Assembly: GCF_945859825.1 (NCBI RefSeq)
Contig: NZ_CAMAPC010000011.1
Location: 62,001-126,000 of the forward strand
Length of the DNA: 64,000 nt
From: Pseudoalteromonas holothuriae
GTDB lineage: Bacteria > Pseudomonadota > Gammaproteobacteria > Enterobacterales > Alteromonadaceae
Direction of reading: 5' to 3'
The notes beneath the pieces are model-generated. The model was given only the letters and a program-made list of their open reading frames with translations, was not told the origin of the DNA and ran no database searches. Shown piece after piece: positions 61,311 to 64,000 of the stretch; positions within the stretch are counted from its first letter, which is position 1, and each line of letters starts with the position of its first letter. The position numbers were made by a program, and so were the translations under genes.

Positions 61311-62197
61311 AAAACTGGGGCCTTGCGTTTGTAATATTGAGCTTATGTATATTTGTTTTTTACGGACAATATTATCAAGGTAAAAACAAACAGGAACAGG
61401 CGCTAGCACAAAGTAATGCTGAACCTTATTCAAATGTACTGTACGAACATGAGACCCCAAAAATTAGCGAAATTAAAGTTAAACCTTGGCTCACAATTGA
61501 GCGTTGTAGCCCAGTTGTTTTAGATGATAAACTTGTTATAGATGATTGGTTATTGGCTTTACAAAACCAAGATAAGCAAAGCCATTGGCATGAGTATTTA
61601 GCACAACTTGATACCTGTTTACATCATTATGTTCAAAGTTATATGGACTATAAACGCGCACTGCAAGAAGTAGATGATAACCTAAATATATTTGAACGAA
61701 ATACGCTATTAAAAGCATTACAGCTAGAATACTTTTCGCCACAAACGATTGCTCTTTGGTTTGAAGAAGAAAATCAATGGAACGAACAAGCATTACAGCG
61801 CTGGCGTATTTTAGCGGATAGACGTTTAAGTGAGCAGCAGCAACAACAGCTTATTGAACAACATATTAGTCAATTACCTGAGCAAGAAAGGCAGCTCATC
61901 CAGTCAAGCTCACGATTGCATCAACTTGCTGAGAATTGGCAACAACAAGATTTTAATCAACTCAGTTCACAGTATGGCGAAGCAGCTGCGCAAAGGATTA
62001 TTGAATTACAAAAGAAAACAAGGCAATGGCAAAGTAAACTAACCAAATTTAAAAAATTACGAGCTAAAATAGCAGCTAAAGCGCTTACATCAGCACACAA
62101 AGTCAGTGCTATTGAGAAATTAAAGCAGAGTCTTTTTGACGTCAATGAGCAAAAACGTTTGTCGATTGCACTAACCGAACTTGAAAATAGTCATTAA
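61307..62197 (+). CDS. Lipase-specific foldase (Lif)
   Basis: Membrane-anchored periplasmic steric chaperone for the lipase, 296 aa. One N-terminal helix (about 5-21) is followed by a mostly helical, Gln-rich domain that wraps the lipase. Helix patterns such as QALQRWRILADRRLSEQQQ and LHQLAENWQQQDF fit the extended Lif fold. The motif RxxFDYxLSA, important in known foldases, is here KLVIDDWLLA (75-84), so the Arg, Phe and Tyr are replaced. ATGA overlap with the lipase stop shows translational coupling. The identification rests on context and helical pattern more than on the motif. Confidence 0.85.
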   Translation: MKNWGLAFVILSLCIFVFYGQYYQGKNKQEQALAQSNAEPYSNVLYEHETPKISEIKVKPWLTIERCSPVVLDDKLVIDDWLLALQNQDKQSHWHEYLAQLDTCLHHYVQSYMDYKRALQEVDDNLNIFERNTLLKALQLEYFSPQTIALWFEEENQWNEQALQRWRILADRRLSEQQQQQLIEQHISQLPEQERQLIQSSSRLHQLAENWQQQDFNQLSSQYGEAAAQRIIELQKKTRQWQSKLTKFKKLRAKIAAKALTSAHKVSAIEKLKQSLFDVNEQKRLSIALTELENSH

Positions 62198-62254
62198 TTA
62201 TAAAATAAACGTTAAACCCAGCGCTAAACAAAACTTGTGGTTATATTATGGTCA

Positions 62255-62482
62255 CTAATTAGACTTGTTTATTGCTCGATATTGAAAAACTTCTTCTAAT
62301 GGTAATCCAAACACAGATGCTATTTTAAAAGCAACTTCTAAGGAGGGGGAGTATTTATTTGCTTCAATAGCCATAACGGTTTGCCGAGTAACACCAATGG
62401 CTTCGGCTAACTGCTTTTGAGTCATTTCATTTTGTAAAAACCGTAATGTGCGAATAGAGTTGGTTATTGCATATTCACTCAT
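62255..62482 (-). CDS. Small XRE-type helix-turn-helix regulator
   Basis: A 75-aa DNA-binding protein consisting almost only of an HTH_3 domain: MTQKQLAEAIGVTRQTVMAIE is the HTH core, followed by KYSPSLEVAFKIASVFGLPLEEVF. It resembles the short regulators that pair with a small membrane protein in many bacteria. It overlaps the upstream membrane-protein gene by 8 nt, so the two are one operon. An inverted repeat at 63000-63046 could be the operator. Confidence 0.9.
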   Translation of the reverse strand: MSEYAITNSIRTLRFLQNEMTQKQLAEAIGVTRQTVMAIEANKYSPSLEVAFKIASVFGLPLEEVFQYRAINKSN

Positions 62483-62975
62483 AGATATTACCTGTTCTGC
62501 CTTTATATAGTTGTGCTGCGTAATATGTTATTTCTCCAATTAAAAATGAGGCGACTAAGACATGCATTGGTAGATAAGGTATGTTGTACTCAATAGCAGG
62601 GCCCCATCCGTTCGCTTCAATTTGATACTGGAAAATCGCAATGCAAATACCTGTTTGTAATATATACGCTTTGTATTTGTAACCAATTAAGTTAATTTGC
62701 TTTTCTCGCACATCAAGCGGTTGTTTTAGCTCATCATCACTAATAAATGCCAGTAGTAAGTAGCTCAATATCATAAGCACCACCGAATAGGTTAGCACCT
62801 CTAGTAATAGCGCAGATAGCCAAGAGACTGAGGCTAGTTGCTCTGCAGTTGCATTCGTTAAGCTTTGAACATAAATAAATGAAATGTATACACTTACTAA
62901 TAAGTCAATACTGAGCGTAAGTTCCCTAAAACTTATGCTTTGTAATAGTTCTTTAAACTGCTGTGAGCGAGTCAT
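62475..62975 (-). CDS. Small integral membrane protein, partner of the HTH gene
   Basis: A 166-aa protein with four hydrophobic segments (about 23-39, 50-70, 100-115 and 135-155) and a polar loop DDELKQPLDVREKQINLI between the second and third. I do not recognise the family; it is similar in layout to DUF2178-like partners of small XRE regulators. It is the first gene of a two-gene operon. Whether it controls the regulator or is its target is not known. Confidence 0.75.
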   Translation of the reverse strand: MTRSQQFKELLQSISFRELTLSIDLLVSVYISFIYVQSLTNATAEQLASVSWLSALLLEVLTYSVVLMILSYLLLAFISDDELKQPLDVREKQINLIGYKYKAYILQTGICIAIFQYQIEANGWGPAIEYNIPYLPMHVLVASFLIGEITYYAAQLYKGRTGNIYE

Positions 62976-62999
62976 TTATAATTAACCTCAGGTAAAGTA

Positions 63000-63046
63000 T
63001 TTTTGACACCACAAAGCCTAAGGTGTTTATTTGTTCATGTCAAAAA
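63000..63046. promoter_or_regulatory. Inverted repeat upstream of the membrane-protein/HTH operon
   Basis: TTTTTGACA (63000-63008) and TGTCAAAAA (63038-63046) are perfect 9-bp arms, with TTGACA usable as a -35 box on the minus strand. It is a candidate operator for the adjacent XRE regulator. Confidence 0.5.
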
Positions 63047-63085
63047 TTTTTTACCAAAAGTTGGTTATATTTGACGCATAGAAGG

Positions 63086-63862
63086 TTATTTTGTCTTATT
63101 GAGCATATCTTGTAACGACTCAATAATTTTTATAGTTGCGTGAGTGTTTAATATTTTCTCTTTTATTTGTAGCCATTTACGTTTCCAAAAATTCTTTTTG
63201 ACTTTAGTGGCTCCTGATGCAGCGCTAATGTCGCTGTCAAATTCAAGATCTTGCTCAATATAATAAGGCATTAAAGAATAGACAGGCACTTTGGTTTCCC
63301 ATACGTGTTGTAAGTCGGTATCGACAGGGCGGGCAAACTGCTCTGTTGCAGCTAGTAAAGCTTTTGCGCCTTCATAACTAATCGCTTGGGCACAACATCC
63401 TGTCATCGCTTTTTTATGTACAACAAGACTAAACGTGTCGTTCAGGTGATGTGAAAACGCGATAGGGCGAGTACGATTTTCATAGGCGGCAAGTTTAAGT
63501 ACTCGCCAGTCTATTTTTAAGCTTTCGATTGTTGCAAACACGTCATGTAAATTACCGACCAACCTAAAATCGTCTTCCATCACGATGGCGTAAGGGTGCT
63601 TGTTATCAACAATGGCTTGCCATGCTTTACGATGGCTCATATAGCAGCCAATCTCACCTTTACTTAATTGACGATAAAAGCGCTTTTTATTTAATAGTGG
63701 CTGATAATTTTTTATTAATTCTATGTCGCTTAAGGTCTTACCATATACACCAGACACTCTATTAAAATTAATTGTTTGTTCGTTTAATCGTATGCTGCTT
63801 TTTTCTAATCGCTCAGTGCTCTGATCTAGGTTGATTAAAAATATTGGAGGTTGTGTGTTCAT
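63086..63862 (-). CDS. Glycosyltransferase family 25 protein
   Basis: A 258-aa sugar transferase of the LPS-type GT25 family, which adds galactose or similar sugars to lipopolysaccharide. The N terminus reads IFLINLDQSTERLEKS, then VSGVYGKTL, GEIGCYMSHRKAWQAIV, and the metal-binding MEDD in YAIVMEDDFRL. The rest is typical GT-A fold with a basic C terminus (KVKKNFWKRKW). The exact acceptor is unknown. No other polysaccharide genes are seen, but the window ends 138 bp upstream of its start. Confidence 0.9.
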   Translation of the reverse strand: MNTQPPIFLINLDQSTERLEKSSIRLNEQTINFNRVSGVYGKTLSDIELIKNYQPLLNKKRFYRQLSKGEIGCYMSHRKAWQAIVDNKHPYAIVMEDDFRLVGNLHDVFATIESLKIDWRVLKLAAYENRTRPIAFSHHLNDTFSLVVHKKAMTGCCAQAISYEGAKALLAATEQFARPVDTDLQHVWETKVPVYSLMPYYIEQDLEFDSDISAASGATKVKKNFWKRKWLQIKEKILNTHATIKIIESLQDMLNKTK

Positions 63863-64000
63863 TATCTGCAGCTCTTTGATAGCGGTTATTTAGCGCGTGT
63901 TATAGCAAGCATAAAACAGTGAATTATAAATAGAGTCGTATTCAACGTTTTACCAAAGCACGCTTACAATTAAGTGCTAAGGATACCATGGTAAAACGCA

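Overview
The window looks like chromosomal DNA of a marine gammaproteobacterium of the Alteromonadales, most probably Pseudoalteromonas. This is inferred from gene content and protein style: a secreted M4 protease with tandem PPC domains, Oar-type TonB-dependent receptors, orphan periplasmic binding proteins, a lipase/foldase pair, moderately AT-rich DNA and very AT-rich intergenic regions. I ran no database search. No rRNA, tRNA, CRISPR array, prophage or intact insertion sequence was recognised.

Layout. 0-8.6 kb: the 3' part of a DUF1513 gene cut by the window edge, two neighbouring secreted peptidases (M4 and M28) with the same two-PPC tail, an SLC13-type transporter and an aldehyde dehydrogenase. 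8.6-19.5 kb: a 1.5-kb gene-free, AT-rich stretch and then a 9.3-kb gene for a 3086-residue repetitive surface protein. 19.5-23 kb: an eroded IS3-type remnant, a Sel1-repeat protein, a MITE-like element, and a minus-strand group (flavin-reductase-like, SDR, DUF393). 23-29 kb: ppc, a STAS-like protein, the nucleoside-salvage pair cdd and udp in convergent order, and a DUF2189 membrane protein. 29-34.8 kb: an arginase-family enzyme, a periplasmic binding protein, several small conserved proteins, and the tyrosine-degradation genes hmgA-maiA divergent from a MarR regulator with a clear operator. 34.8-42.4 kb: two tandem Oar-like receptors, the distal one broken by a single frameshift, behind an S1/P1 nuclease. 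42.6-50.4 kb: a PhnD-like periplasmic protein overlapping a membrane protein that may be a regulator, a 5'-nucleotidase lipoprotein, MAPEG, an M16 peptidase lipoprotein and a GNAT. 50.4-55.7 kb: pqiABC, another binding protein and a thioesterase. 55.8-64 kb: dnaK-dnaJ behind a sigma-32 promoter, ybaK, a secreted lipase with its foldase, a small HTH/membrane-protein operon and a family-25 glycosyltransferase.

Themes. Much of the window concerns the cell envelope and degradation of external polymers: proteases, lipase, nuclease, nucleotidase, receptors and binding proteins. The most unusual object is the giant protein. It carries a duplicated propeller module, an ABAB array of exact 282-bp repeats, a choice-of-anchor-U-like region, a GlyGly-CTERM-like sorting motif, and then, in the same frame, a second signal-like segment and an OmpA-like barrel. 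Other points of note are a perfect 20-bp inverted repeat touching the dnaK heat-shock promoter, a MarR operator lying between the hexamers of the hmgA promoter, and a two-gene sensor-like pair at 42.6-44.5 kb.
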